A DNA stretch of 6,162 nucleotides, from contig JAFGON010000081.1 of assembly GCA_016926475.1 (NCBI GenBank), positions 1 to 6,162 of the forward strand, written 5' to 3'. The notes under the pieces are model-generated. The model made no database searches. It was not told the origin of the DNA and was given only the letters and a program-made list of their open reading frames with translations. Of this stretch, positions 1-6,143 are shown one piece after another (within the stretch, counting starts at the first letter, position 1; each line of letters opens with the position of its first letter). The position numbers and the translations under genes are program-made. The DNA comes from a candidate division WOR-3 bacterium. GTDB lineage: Bacteria; SDB-A.

Positions 1-367
1 AACCCTGATCAGTGGATTTGAAGAGTTTTAAAGTGTCGTTAGTGTATGTATTTGACAATCCCATGACATAGAGATACCCGGAATAATCATAGTCAAAAGA
101 TATGACTGAATTATTCATAGTCCATTCATCCGACACAAGACGGTCTGTTCCCCATTCCGGGGCATAGTTTGAAGGGAGTTCAGGCTGATTCTGAACGTCC
201 GGAAGATACGGGTAGTATTCGTTCGATTCTTTGGGCTCAAAGTCAAGAGGATCCCTATCGTCTGAGTAATTTACTATCCTTGCGTGTTGATAGTATGCGG
301 GTCTTGCTAAAAGCACCATAGGCATAGCAATCAGCAGTGTTATAATTACCATTGCCAATGCTTTCAT
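1..367 (-). CDS. Secreted protein, probable Asp-box (BNR-like) beta-propeller; N-terminal fragment cut by window edge
   Basis: Reading leftward from ATG at 367-365, the frame stays open to the window edge (122 full codons), so only the N-terminus is seen. Residues 1-21 look like a Sec signal peptide: a short MK n-region, then a hydrophobic stretch (ALAMVIITLLIAMPMVLLA) with a plausible cleavage after Ala21. The mature part is rich in Asp, Tyr, Pro and Asn, as in exported proteins. Near the edge, residues 90-103 (SFDYDYSGYLYVMG) resemble a propeller strand, and residues 118-122 read S-T-D-Q-G, matching the first half of an Asp-box (S-x-D-x-G-x-x-W). The Trp would lie outside the window. The start is supported by AAAGGAG five bases upstream. 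The gene is divergent from the hsd operon and shows no functional link to it. The exact family is not recognised; coding and export are well supported, and the propeller call is inference. Confidence 0.75.
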   Translation of the reverse strand, partial: MKALAMVIITLLIAMPMVLLARPAYYQHARIVNYSDDRDPLDFEPKESNEYYPYLPDVQNQPELPSNYAPEWGTDRLVSDEWTMNNSVISFDYDYSGYLYVMGLSNTYTNDTLKLFKSTDQG

Positions 368-372
368 TTTGT

Positions 373-379
373 CTCCTTT
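373..379 (-). promoter_or_regulatory. Ribosome binding site of the divergent secreted-protein gene
   Basis: On the minus strand this reads AAAGGAG, a near-perfect Shine-Dalgarno sequence, and ends five bases before the ATG at 367-365. It fixes the start of the truncated secreted-protein gene. Confidence 0.75.
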
Positions 380-392
380 GTTGAATTCTTTT

Positions 393-421
393 TATATATT
401 AATCACAAGCGTTAAAAAAAC
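393..421 (-). promoter_or_regulatory. Possible promoter of the divergent secreted-protein gene
   Basis: The minus strand carries TATATA (398 to 393), a reasonable -10 box, about 26 bases upstream of the start codon. The -35 position (421 to 416) reads GTTTTT, a poor match to TTGACA, so the call rests on the -10 box, the AT-rich setting and the absence of any other gene upstream. It overlaps one arm of an AT-rich inverted repeat (413-439), which could be a regulatory site. Confidence 0.3.
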
Positions 422-439
422 ATTAATTACGTTTTTTTA
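413..439. repeat. AT-rich inverted repeat, 9-bp arms
   Basis: TAAAAAAAC at 413-421 is the exact reverse complement of GTTTTTTTA at 431-439, with a 9-base loop (ATTAATTAC). It lies just upstream of the putative promoter of the minus-strand gene. As the flanking genes diverge and neither ends here, a terminator role is unlikely. It could be an operator or curved DNA, but homopolymer runs make such repeats easy to form by chance. Confidence 0.45.
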
Positions 440-476
440 TGTTAAGAATCTCTTTTGGTGGATATTCTCTTCTTTT

Positions 477-516
477 CCTTCGCGTCTACTGGCGTCCATT
501 CGTGTTCATTCGTGGT
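477..516. repeat. Tandem repeat, four 10-bp units
   Basis: Four consecutive 10-mers are visible: CCTTCGCGTC (477-486), TACTGGCGTC (487-496), CATTCGTGTT (497-506) and CATTCGTGGT (507-516), with approximate consensus YATTCGYGTC. The last two differ at one base and the second unit is the most diverged. From memory, similar TTCGTG-type strings recur in intergenic DNA of many uncultured bacteria. This repeat accounts for part of a spurious open frame on the + strand (439-657), which has no ribosome binding site and a low-complexity Phe/Arg-rich product. Confidence 0.6.
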
Positions 517-529
517 AAATATCTTATCT

Positions 530-546
530 TTTCATCTACGATGAAA
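530..546. repeat. Small inverted repeat, 7-bp arms
   Basis: TTTCATC (530-536) and GATGAAA (540-546) are exact reverse complements around a TAC loop. It is the first and weakest of three hairpins in the second half of the intergenic region. No T-run follows and no gene ends here, so it is not a terminator. A 7-bp stem could be chance in AT-rich DNA. Confidence 0.35.
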
Positions 547-582
547 TCTATTTCGCGATTAAATCTTTTTTTCTTTTTTAAA

Positions 583-652
583 CTTCGTGTAGAAAAAATG
601 TTTACATTTTTTCCTTCGTGCAGGTGGGAAGCTATGCTTCCCACCCTTCGTG
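583..652. repeat. Alternating array: three CTTCGTG motifs separated by two perfect hairpins
   Basis: CTTCGTG occurs at 583-589, 614-620 and 646-652, spaced 31 and 32 bases. Each gap is almost filled by a perfect hairpin. The first has arms GAAAAAATGT (592-601) and ACATTTTTTC (604-613) with a 2-base loop; the second has arms GGTGGGAAGC (623-632) and GCTTCCCACC (636-645) with a 3-base loop. Both stems are 10 bp with no mismatch, but their sequences are unrelated. The layout suggests palindromic elements placed into or between copies of a short repeat, like REP or MITE-type intergenic elements. It is too small, with repeats too short, to be a CRISPR array. Neither hairpin has a downstream T-run outside its stem, and the region lies between divergent genes, so terminators are unlikely. 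Confidence 0.6.
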
Positions 653-690
653 GTTGATATTCTTTTTCTCATCTTCTTTTCCTAACATCA

Positions 691-719
691 TTCTTTTCCC
701 CGCTGGTTTAATATATAAT
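691..719 (+). promoter_or_regulatory. Probable promoter of the hsdRMS operon
   Basis: TATAAT at 714-719 is a perfect -10 consensus. Seventeen bases upstream, 691-696 reads TTCTTT, a weak -35. Transcription would begin near 726, giving a leader of about 23 bases that contains the hsdR ribosome binding site. No other good promoter is visible between here and hsdR, and the tight spacing of the following genes makes this the likely promoter of all three. Confidence 0.5.
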
Positions 720-738
720 GTTTTTAACTGTCCAACCC

Positions 739-746
739 AAAGGAAG
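739..746 (+). promoter_or_regulatory. Ribosome binding site of hsdR
   Basis: AAAGGAAG precedes the ATG at 749; the AGGA core ends four bases before the start. The spacing is slightly short but usable. It supports 749 as the start, with no competing upstream in-frame start. Confidence 0.65.
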
Positions 747-748
747 CG

Positions 749-3436
749 ATGCACGAGAGCGAAAAGAAAACACGCAAAACTCGGATAGACAAAAAACTCA
801 AATCCCTCAACCCTCCCTGGGTCATAATTCCCTACAGCGATAAATTCGACACAAAATCATTGACGCACCACGCCGTCGAGGAATACCCCACAGAAAACGG
901 TCCCGCGGACTATGCACTCTTCGTAGAAAGAAAACTTTTAGGCATAATCGAGGCAAAAAAAGTGTCTCTCGACCCTCAAAACGTTTTAGAGCAAGCGAAA
1001 AGATATTCCTCAGGTTGTCCAAAAACTTTAGGCTCCTGGGGAAAATTCAGGGTCCCCTTCCTCTATTCTTCAAACGGCGAGCAGATATTTTTCGCCGACG
1101 TCCGCGAAGAGGAATACTACTCACGCGAAATAGCCGATTTCCACACACCTGACGCTTTGCGCGATATGTTTTCAAAAGACCTCGAATCCTCCCGAAACTG
1201 GCTCAAAAGCACACCGAACAACATAGACGGGCTCAGACCCTACCAGAAAGAAGCCATAAAAGCCTTCGAAGAAGCCCTGCTCAAAAACAAACGCCACATG
1301 ATGCTGGCAATGGCGACGGGGACGGGAAAGACCTACACCGCTGTCTCGCTCATTTACAGGCTCTTAAAATCACGCTATGCCCGCCGCATCCTGTTTCTGG
1401 TGGACAGAAAAGCACTTGCGGCGCAAGCCGCTCAGGCGTTTTCGGCGTTCACTACCCCGAGCGGCAACAAGTTTAACCAGGAATACGAAGTTTTCAGTCA
1501 AAAATTCAGACGCGAAGATTTTGAAGAGAGCGATAACTTCGACATCGGAGTATTACCGAACGAATATTTAACCTCGCCAAATTCTGCACACACTTTTGTC
1601 TACGTCTCGACAATCCAGAGAATGGCTATAAACCTATTCGGACGTGAAAATTCCTTCACCCAGAGCGCGAGCGACCCGGACCTTGACGAGGATGCTGGAA
1701 AGATAGACATGCCCATCCACGCCTTTGACCTGATAATAGCCGACGAATGCCACAGGGGATACACATCTAAGGACACGAACATCTGGAGAAGCGTCTTGAA
1801 TCACTTCGACGCTGTAAAACTCGGACTCACTGCGACCCCGGCCTCTCACACAGTCGCTTATTTCGGCAATCCCGTATTCAGATACACCGTCGAACAGGCG
1901 GTTTTGGAGGGTTTTCTTGTAGATTACCAGGCGGTAAAAATAAACTCGGAAGTAAGGATAAACGGCATTTTCCTGAAAGCGGGCGAACAGGTCGGCCTGA
2001 AAAATCCTATGACCGGTCTTGAGCGAATAGACAACCTCGAAGACGAACGCGAGTTCGACTCCCGGGACGTAGAACGCAAAATAACCTCGCCCGACAGCAA
2101 CCGCAAAATCCTCGAAGAAGTCGCCCGTTACGCTTTAATTCATGAAAATGAAACGGGGAAATTCCCAAAAATTTTGATATTCGCCGCTAACGACCTGCCC
2201 CACACCTCCCACGCCGACCAACTCGTCAACATCGCCCGCGGGATTTTCGGCAGAGGAGACGATTTTGTCCAAAAAATAACGGGCAGTCCTACAGTTGACC
2301 GACCTCTTGAGAAAATCAGACGTTTCAGAAACCGACCTGACCCCGGCATAGTAGTCACAGTTGACATGCTATCTACGGGCGTAGATATCCCCGCCCTTGA
2401 ATTCATAGTCTTCCTTCGTCCGGTCAAATCGAGAATTCTGTGGACACAGATGCTCGGCAGGGGCACGAGAAAATGTCCGGACATAAACAAAAGCTTTTTC
2501 ACTATTTTTGACTGTTTCGACGGAACCCTGATCGAATATTTCAAGGACTCGACCGACTTCGTCATAGAGATAGAAGACACATCCAACGCCGCGACGATTT
2601 CCGAGGTAATAGAAAATATTTGGAACAACATAGAAAGAGACTACAACATTAACCGCCTCATAAGACGCCTGCGCCGTGTTGCCGAAACTATGAGCGCAAA
2701 AGCGAGAGAAGATTTTTCAAAATTCATAGAAAACGGCGACATCGGAAAATTTGCAGACGAACTTAAACCTAACCTAAAATCAAGCTTTACGGAGACGATG
2801 GAACTGCTCCGCAAAAAAGCATTTCAAGACCTTTTGGTGAACTACAACCGGGCATACAAGCCTTTTTACGTCGCCTATGAAACTCAGGACAAAGTTTCAT
2901 CAGACCTTATGTTCAAGGTCGAAGACAAAAGCTACAAACCCATCGAATACCTCTACGCTTTTTCAACTTTCGTCCAGGCAAACAAAGACAAAATCGAAGC
3001 TCTTTCGATCCTTCTTAAAAATCCCAGGAAGTGGAACACAAAAGTTTTGAAAGAAATCCGTTCCGAACTCAAAAAGCACGACTTCGAAGAAGAAAAAATT
3101 AGAAAAGCCCACGAGCTTTCAGGCCACAAAGCTCTTGCCGACATAATCTCGATGATAAAAAACGCCGACGACGAGAAAAATCCTCTTCTGACTGCAAAAG
3201 AGCGCGTCAGCAAAACGATTTCAGAAATTCAAGAAATCCACGACTTCAACGAAGAACAGAGTAGCTGGCTCAACTACATTAAAGAACACCTTATAATCAA
3301 TCTCGCCATAGAAAAAGATAATTTTGACGTAGTGCCGGTATTGGAAAGACACGGCGGTCTGCATAGGGCTCAAAAAATATTCGGAGACGAATTCGACAAA
3401 ATTATAGAAGAAATCAACTACAAAATAGCGGTCTGA
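749..3436 (+). CDS. hsdR: Type I restriction enzyme, R (endonuclease/translocase) subunit, HsdR
   Basis: HsdR is the ATP-driven motor and nuclease of a Type I restriction complex. Once the M2S core meets an unmethylated site, HsdR pulls DNA in and cuts at a distance. The 895-residue protein has the expected order. The N-terminal PD-(D/E)XK nuclease shows Asp54, then E-A-K at 68-70, then Q-x3-Y at 82-86. The SF2 helicase core follows: RPYQ at 163-166, Walker A MATGTGKT at 188-195, STIQ at 287-290, DECH at 332-335, TATP at 361-364, a motif V-like STGVDIP at 542-548 and arginine-finger motif QMLGRGTR at 567-574. A helical C-terminal part (about 640-895) resembles the EcoEI-type R C-terminal domain and would dock on the core. 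The length fits the EcoEI-like (type IB) group, a bit under EcoR124I. No frameshift or missing catalytic residue is seen. The stop is 11 bases before hsdM. Confidence 0.96.
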   Translation: MHESEKKTRKTRIDKKLKSLNPPWVIIPYSDKFDTKSLTHHAVEEYPTENGPADYALFVERKLLGIIEAKKVSLDPQNVLEQAKRYSSGCPKTLGSWGKFRVPFLYSSNGEQIFFADVREEEYYSREIADFHTPDALRDMFSKDLESSRNWLKSTPNNIDGLRPYQKEAIKAFEEALLKNKRHMMLAMATGTGKTYTAVSLIYRLLKSRYARRILFLVDRKALAAQAAQAFSAFTTPSGNKFNQEYEVFSQKFRREDFEESDNFDIGVLPNEYLTSPNSAHTFVYVSTIQRMAINLFGRENSFTQSASDPDLDEDAGKIDMPIHAFDLIIADECHRGYTSKDTNIWRSVLNHFDAVKLGLTATPASHTVAYFGNPVFRYTVEQAVLEGFLVDYQAVKINSEVRINGIFLKAGEQVGLKNPMTGLERIDNLEDEREFDSRDVERKITSPDSNRKILEEVARYALIHENETGKFPKILIFAANDLPHTSHADQLVNIARGIFGRGDDFVQKITGSPTVDRPLEKIRRFRNRPDPGIVVTVDMLSTGVDIPALEFIVFLRPVKSRILWTQMLGRGTRKCPDINKSFFTIFDCFDGTLIEYFKDSTDFVIEIEDTSNAATISEVIENIWNNIERDYNINRLIRRLRRVAETMSAKAREDFSKFIENGDIGKFADELKPNLKSSFTETMELLRKKAFQDLLVNYNRAYKPFYVAYETQDKVSSDLMFKVEDKSYKPIEYLYAFSTFVQANKDKIEALSILLKNPRKWNTKVLKEIRSELKKHDFEEEKIRKAHELSGHKALADIISMIKNADDEKNPLLTAKERVSKTISEIQEIHDFNEEQSSWLNYIKEHLIINLAIEKDNFDVVPVLERHGGLHRAQKIFGDEFDKIIEEINYKIAV

Positions 3437-3442
3437 GAGGAA
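3437..3442 (+). promoter_or_regulatory. Ribosome binding site of hsdM in the hsdR-hsdM gap
   Basis: GAGGAA starts immediately after the hsdR stop codon (3434-3436) and ends five bases before the hsdM ATG at 3448. The 11-base gap has no room for a promoter, so hsdM is read from the hsdR transcript or from a promoter inside hsdR. Confidence 0.7.
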
Positions 3443-3447
3443 CAAAA

Positions 3448-4845
3448 ATGTCCGACATAGTCAACAAATTATGGGGAATGTGCCACACCCTACGCCACGA
3501 CGGAATAGACTACGGCGATTACATAGAACAGCTGACATATCTTCTTTTTATAAAAATGGCTCACGAAAAAGGCGTAAAACTTCCCAAAAATTGCGACTGG
3601 GAAACGCTGAAAAGCTTTTCAGGCACCGATCTGACAGACCATTACTTGATGCTTTTGCAGAAACTGCGGGACGAAAAAAACCTCCTCGGAGATATTTTTG
3701 CCCAGTCCATGCCGAAATTCAGCAATCCCGTCAATTTAAAGAAAGTGATAACAATGATAGACGCTGAGGACTGGGCGAGCCTCGACGTCGACGTCAAAGC
3801 CGAGGCATTCGAGGGGCTTCTCGAAAAAGCGGCGAGCGAGGGCAAAAAAGGCGCGGGACAATACTTTACTCCGAGGCCGCTCATAAAGACTATCGTCAGA
3901 CTAATCCAGCCCGATCCCCTCAAACATCAGGGAATGACTATTTGCGATCCGGCCTGCGGGACGGGAGGTTTTTTGGTCGCCGCCTACGAATATCTGATGG
4001 AGAAAACACGCGGCGCGATTGACGTAAACAAAATAAAATTCATAAAAGAAAACACATATTTCGGACAGGACCTTGTCGCAAGACCCCGGCGGTTGGCTCT
4101 CATGAACCTATTCCTCCACGGCATATCGCCGAAAATTTATCTGGGCGACACAATATACGAACCAGACAAGGGCAAGAAATACGACGTCGTCATGACCAAT
4201 CCCCCCTTCGGGACGAAAGGCGCGGGTCAGGCTCCGGTGAGGGACGATTTCACTATTTCGACTTCCAACAAGCAGTTGAATTTCCTTCAGCACGTAAACA
4301 CGATTCTCAAAAGCGGCGGAAGAGCCGCGATAGTCCTGCCCGACAACTGCCTTTTCGAGGACAAAGCCGGAGAGGTTTTCGAGATAATCATGCACGACTG
4401 CAACGTCCACACGATTTTGAGACTGCCCAGGGGAACTTTCGTCCCCTACGCCAACGCTCAGGCAAATGTAATCTTTTTGCAGAAGGGCAGACCGACGGAA
4501 AAGGTGTGGATCTACGACAACAGGTCGAACATTCCGGGCTGTACGAAAAAAGACAGACCCCTGACAGCTGACATGTTCACGGATTTCGAGAAAGTTTACG
4601 GCAAAGACCCTAACGGAAACAGCAAGCGCACCGACCAGGGACAGGAAGGCAGGTTCAGACCTTTCGGAATAGATGAAATCAAAGAAAGAGGTTACAAGTT
4701 AGACATAAAATGGCTGAAAGACGAAACCCTGGACGACCCCAACGATTTGCCCGAACCTGTGGACTTAATATCCGAAGCCGTCTCCGAACTCGAAGCCGTA
4801 GTAGATGAGTTAAACGAGATAACAGAATTACTGGGAAAAGAATAA
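3448..4845 (+). CDS. hsdM: Type I DNA methyltransferase, M subunit, HsdM (N6-adenine specific)
   Basis: HsdM transfers a methyl group from S-adenosylmethionine to N6 of adenine in the site chosen by HsdS. As M2S it is a stand-alone protective methylase, and it is also the core of the restriction complex. The 465-residue product has an N-terminal helical HsdM_N domain (about 1-120). The gamma-class methyltransferase fold follows: GQYFTPRP at 137-144 (motif X, SAM pocket), DPACGTGGF at 167-175 (motif I, SAM binding), and catalytic motif IV NPPF at 251-254, preceded by the strand KYDVVMT. The C-terminal tail (about 436-465) is acidic and helical, probably contacting HsdS. The length is somewhat shorter than EcoKI HsdM but ordinary for the wider family. 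All motifs are intact. Its TAA stop overlaps the hsdS ATG by one base (TAATG), implying translational coupling. Confidence 0.97.
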   Translation: MSDIVNKLWGMCHTLRHDGIDYGDYIEQLTYLLFIKMAHEKGVKLPKNCDWETLKSFSGTDLTDHYLMLLQKLRDEKNLLGDIFAQSMPKFSNPVNLKKVITMIDAEDWASLDVDVKAEAFEGLLEKAASEGKKGAGQYFTPRPLIKTIVRLIQPDPLKHQGMTICDPACGTGGFLVAAYEYLMEKTRGAIDVNKIKFIKENTYFGQDLVARPRRLALMNLFLHGISPKIYLGDTIYEPDKGKKYDVVMTNPPFGTKGAGQAPVRDDFTISTSNKQLNFLQHVNTILKSGGRAAIVLPDNCLFEDKAGEVFEIIMHDCNVHTILRLPRGTFVPYANAQANVIFLQKGRPTEKVWIYDNRSNIPGCTKKDRPLTADMFTDFEKVYGKDPNGNSKRTDQGQEGRFRPFGIDEIKERGYKLDIKWLKDETLDDPNDLPEPVDLISEAVSELEAVVDELNEITELLGKE

Positions 4846-6143
4846 TGGGAAGAGAGAAGTGGGTTGAGGTTCCTCTTGGTAGTGTTGCAAATTACATTAA
4901 TGGAAGAGCTTTTAAACCTTCTGAATGGAGTAAAAGCGGATTACCAATAATTAGAATCCAGAATCTTACAAAGAGTACTAATATTATTAATTATTCAAAA
5001 ATAAAACATGAGAAAAAATATTTCATTGAAAATGGTGATTTACTTATGGCATGGTCTGCAACCCTTGATGTTTTTATTTGGGATGGTGGTTCAGCTTGGT
5101 TAAATCAACATATTTTTAATGTCATTGTAAATTCTGAAATTATAGATAAAAAATTTTTATATTTTTCTTTAAAACAAGCTATTTCTGAATTTAATACAAA
5201 AACACATGGTTCTGGTATGGTTCATATAACAAAACCTGTTTTTGAAACCCATAAAATCCCCCTCCCCCCTCTCAACGAGCAGAAGAGGATTGTTGAGAAG
5301 CTCGATGCAATTTTGCCGAGAGTTCAAACCGCGAAATTCCGTCTCCGGAAAATTCCTGTTCTCCTCAAAAAATTCCGCCAATCCGTTCTCTCCTCCGCCT
5401 GCTCCGGTAAATTGACCGAGGATTGGAGAGAAGGGAAGGATACATTTTCTTATTATTTATTGAATAAAAGTCATTCTCCTCTAAGAGAATATTCAGAATA
5501 TTTACCAGATAACTGGAAAATTTTCTCTTTCATAGACGTATGTAAAATTTCCACGAATTTAGTTGATCCTAAAAATTTTCAGAATTTTCCCCATATTGCC
5601 CCAGATAATATTGAAAAAGGAACAGGCAAGTTACTAGGTTATAGAACAATAAAACAAGATAATGTTAAAAGCGCTAAGCACAGATTTTATGAAGGCCAAA
5701 TAATTTATTCAAAAATTCGTCCATATTTATCAAAAGCAATAATCTCATATTTCGATGGTTTGTGTAGCGCTGATATGTATCCATTAACTTGTAATATAAA
5801 TACCAAATTCCTTTACTTTTATATTTTATCTAATATTTTTCTCGATTTAGCTTCGACAGCTGGAGACAGAAGTGTATTACCAAAAATAAATCAGAAAGAA
5901 TTGAGTTTAATACCCGTTCCTGTTCCTCCGAAAGAAGAGCAGCACGAAATCGTCAGGAGAGTTGAAAAACTTTTCACTTTAGCAGATTCGCTTGAGGTGA
6001 AATACAAAAAAGCCCTCGAAAAAATCGAGAAGCTCGAACAATCCATCCTCTCCAAAGCTTTCCGTGGCGAGTTAATCTCTTCTGATCCAAACGATGAGTC
6101 TGCGGATAAACTTTTGGAGAAGATTTTGGAGGAGAAGAAGTAA
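4845..6143 (+). CDS. hsdS: Type I site-specificity subunit, HsdS, with two target recognition domains
   Basis: HsdS sets the DNA sequence recognised by the complex and holds two HsdM subunits. The 432 residues show the usual two-fold layout: TRD1 (about 6-140), a central conserved helix (about 141-196, from PLPPLNEQKRIVEKLD through SACSGKLTEDWRE), TRD2 (about 222-362), and a C-terminal helix (about 363-410, from PPKEEQHEIVRRVEKL through QSILSKAFRGEL). The two helical spacers match each other in pattern (FRQSVLSSACSGKL against LEQSILSKAFRGEL), as expected of the internal repeat that forms the antiparallel coiled coil. The start codon shares a base with the hsdM stop; a weak GGGAAAAG lies upstream, so expression probably depends on coupling. 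The target cannot be read from sequence alone. The TRD-coding stretches are far more AT-rich than the rest of the operon, which suggests domain replacement. The gene is complete. Confidence 0.95.
   Translation: MGREKWVEVPLGSVANYINGRAFKPSEWSKSGLPIIRIQNLTKSTNIINYSKIKHEKKYFIENGDLLMAWSATLDVFIWDGGSAWLNQHIFNVIVNSEIIDKKFLYFSLKQAISEFNTKTHGSGMVHITKPVFETHKIPLPPLNEQKRIVEKLDAILPRVQTAKFRLRKIPVLLKKFRQSVLSSACSGKLTEDWREGKDTFSYYLLNKSHSPLREYSEYLPDNWKIFSFIDVCKISTNLVDPKNFQNFPHIAPDNIEKGTGKLLGYRTIKQDNVKSAKHRFYEGQIIYSKIRPYLSKAIISYFDGLCSADMYPLTCNINTKFLYFYILSNIFLDLASTAGDRSVLPKINQKELSLIPVPVPPKEEQHEIVRRVEKLFTLADSLEVKYKKALEKIEKLEQSILSKAFRGELISSDPNDESADKLLEKILEEKK
4860..5264 (+). other. HsdS target recognition domain 1 (AT-rich segment)
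   Basis: This encodes HsdS residues of about 6-140, the domain reading the first half of the split target. The protein has a recognisable TRD pattern: NGRAFKPSEW, then PIIRIQNL, then GDLLMAWSATL, then WLNQHIFNV, ending at KIPLPPLNEQ. By hand count, 4921-5250 is about 27% GC, against about 50% for the spacer that follows. Boundaries are approximate and the recognised half-site is unknown. Confidence 0.75.
5508..5930 (+). other. HsdS target recognition domain 2 (AT-rich segment)
   Basis: This encodes HsdS residues of about 222-362, reading the second half-site. Visible landmarks are LPDNWKIFSF at the start, then EGQIIYSKIRPYLSKA, CSADMYPL and the end pattern IPVPVPPKEEQ, which mirrors the end of TRD1. 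By hand count, 5441-5910 is about 28% GC, while the C-terminal helix after it (5911-6143) is about 43%. It is not evidently similar to TRD1 beyond the family pattern, so the target is probably asymmetric. Confidence 0.75.

Larger units (their letters stand above)
461..681. repeat. Two-part direct repeat bracketing the repeat/hairpin region
   Basis: GATATTCT followed directly by CTTCTTTTCCT at 461-479 recurs at 656-682 as GATATTCT, nine extra bases (TTTTCTCAT), then CTTCTTTTCCT. The two copies enclose the 10-bp tandem repeat and all three hairpins. This may be the trace of a duplicated or inserted intergenic module, but the pyrimidine-rich composition lowers the significance of the second half of the match. 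Confidence 0.4.

Noticed and set aside
592-645. Hairpins read as rho-independent terminators
   Set aside because: Neither is followed by a T-run outside its stem, and the flanking genes point away from each other, so no transcript is expected to end here.
583-652. Possible CRISPR array
   Set aside because: The exact repeats are only 7 bases, there are three of them, and the spacers are perfect palindromes. No cas genes are visible.
439-657. A 72-codon open frame on the + strand in the intergenic region
   Set aside because: It has no ribosome binding site, and its product is low-complexity Phe/Arg-rich sequence derived from the T-rich DNA, the 10-bp tandem repeat and the hairpins. It is most likely not a gene.
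2140-2631. A 163-codon open frame antisense to hsdR
   Set aside because: It lies wholly inside a well-supported hsdR helicase region, has no recognisable domain, and is explained as a shadow of hsdR codon use. The same applies to the shorter antisense frames in hsdR, hsdM and hsdS.
3471-3767. A 98-codon open frame overlapping the start of hsdM in another frame
   Set aside because: It is Arg-rich with no domain pattern and overlaps the intact HsdM N-terminal domain; it is a frame shadow.
749-6143. A novel defence system or an extra gene inside the hsd operon
   Set aside because: All three products are canonical Type I subunits of normal length and there is no extra gene in the gaps of 11 bases and minus 1 base. 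The window gives no support for a new system.
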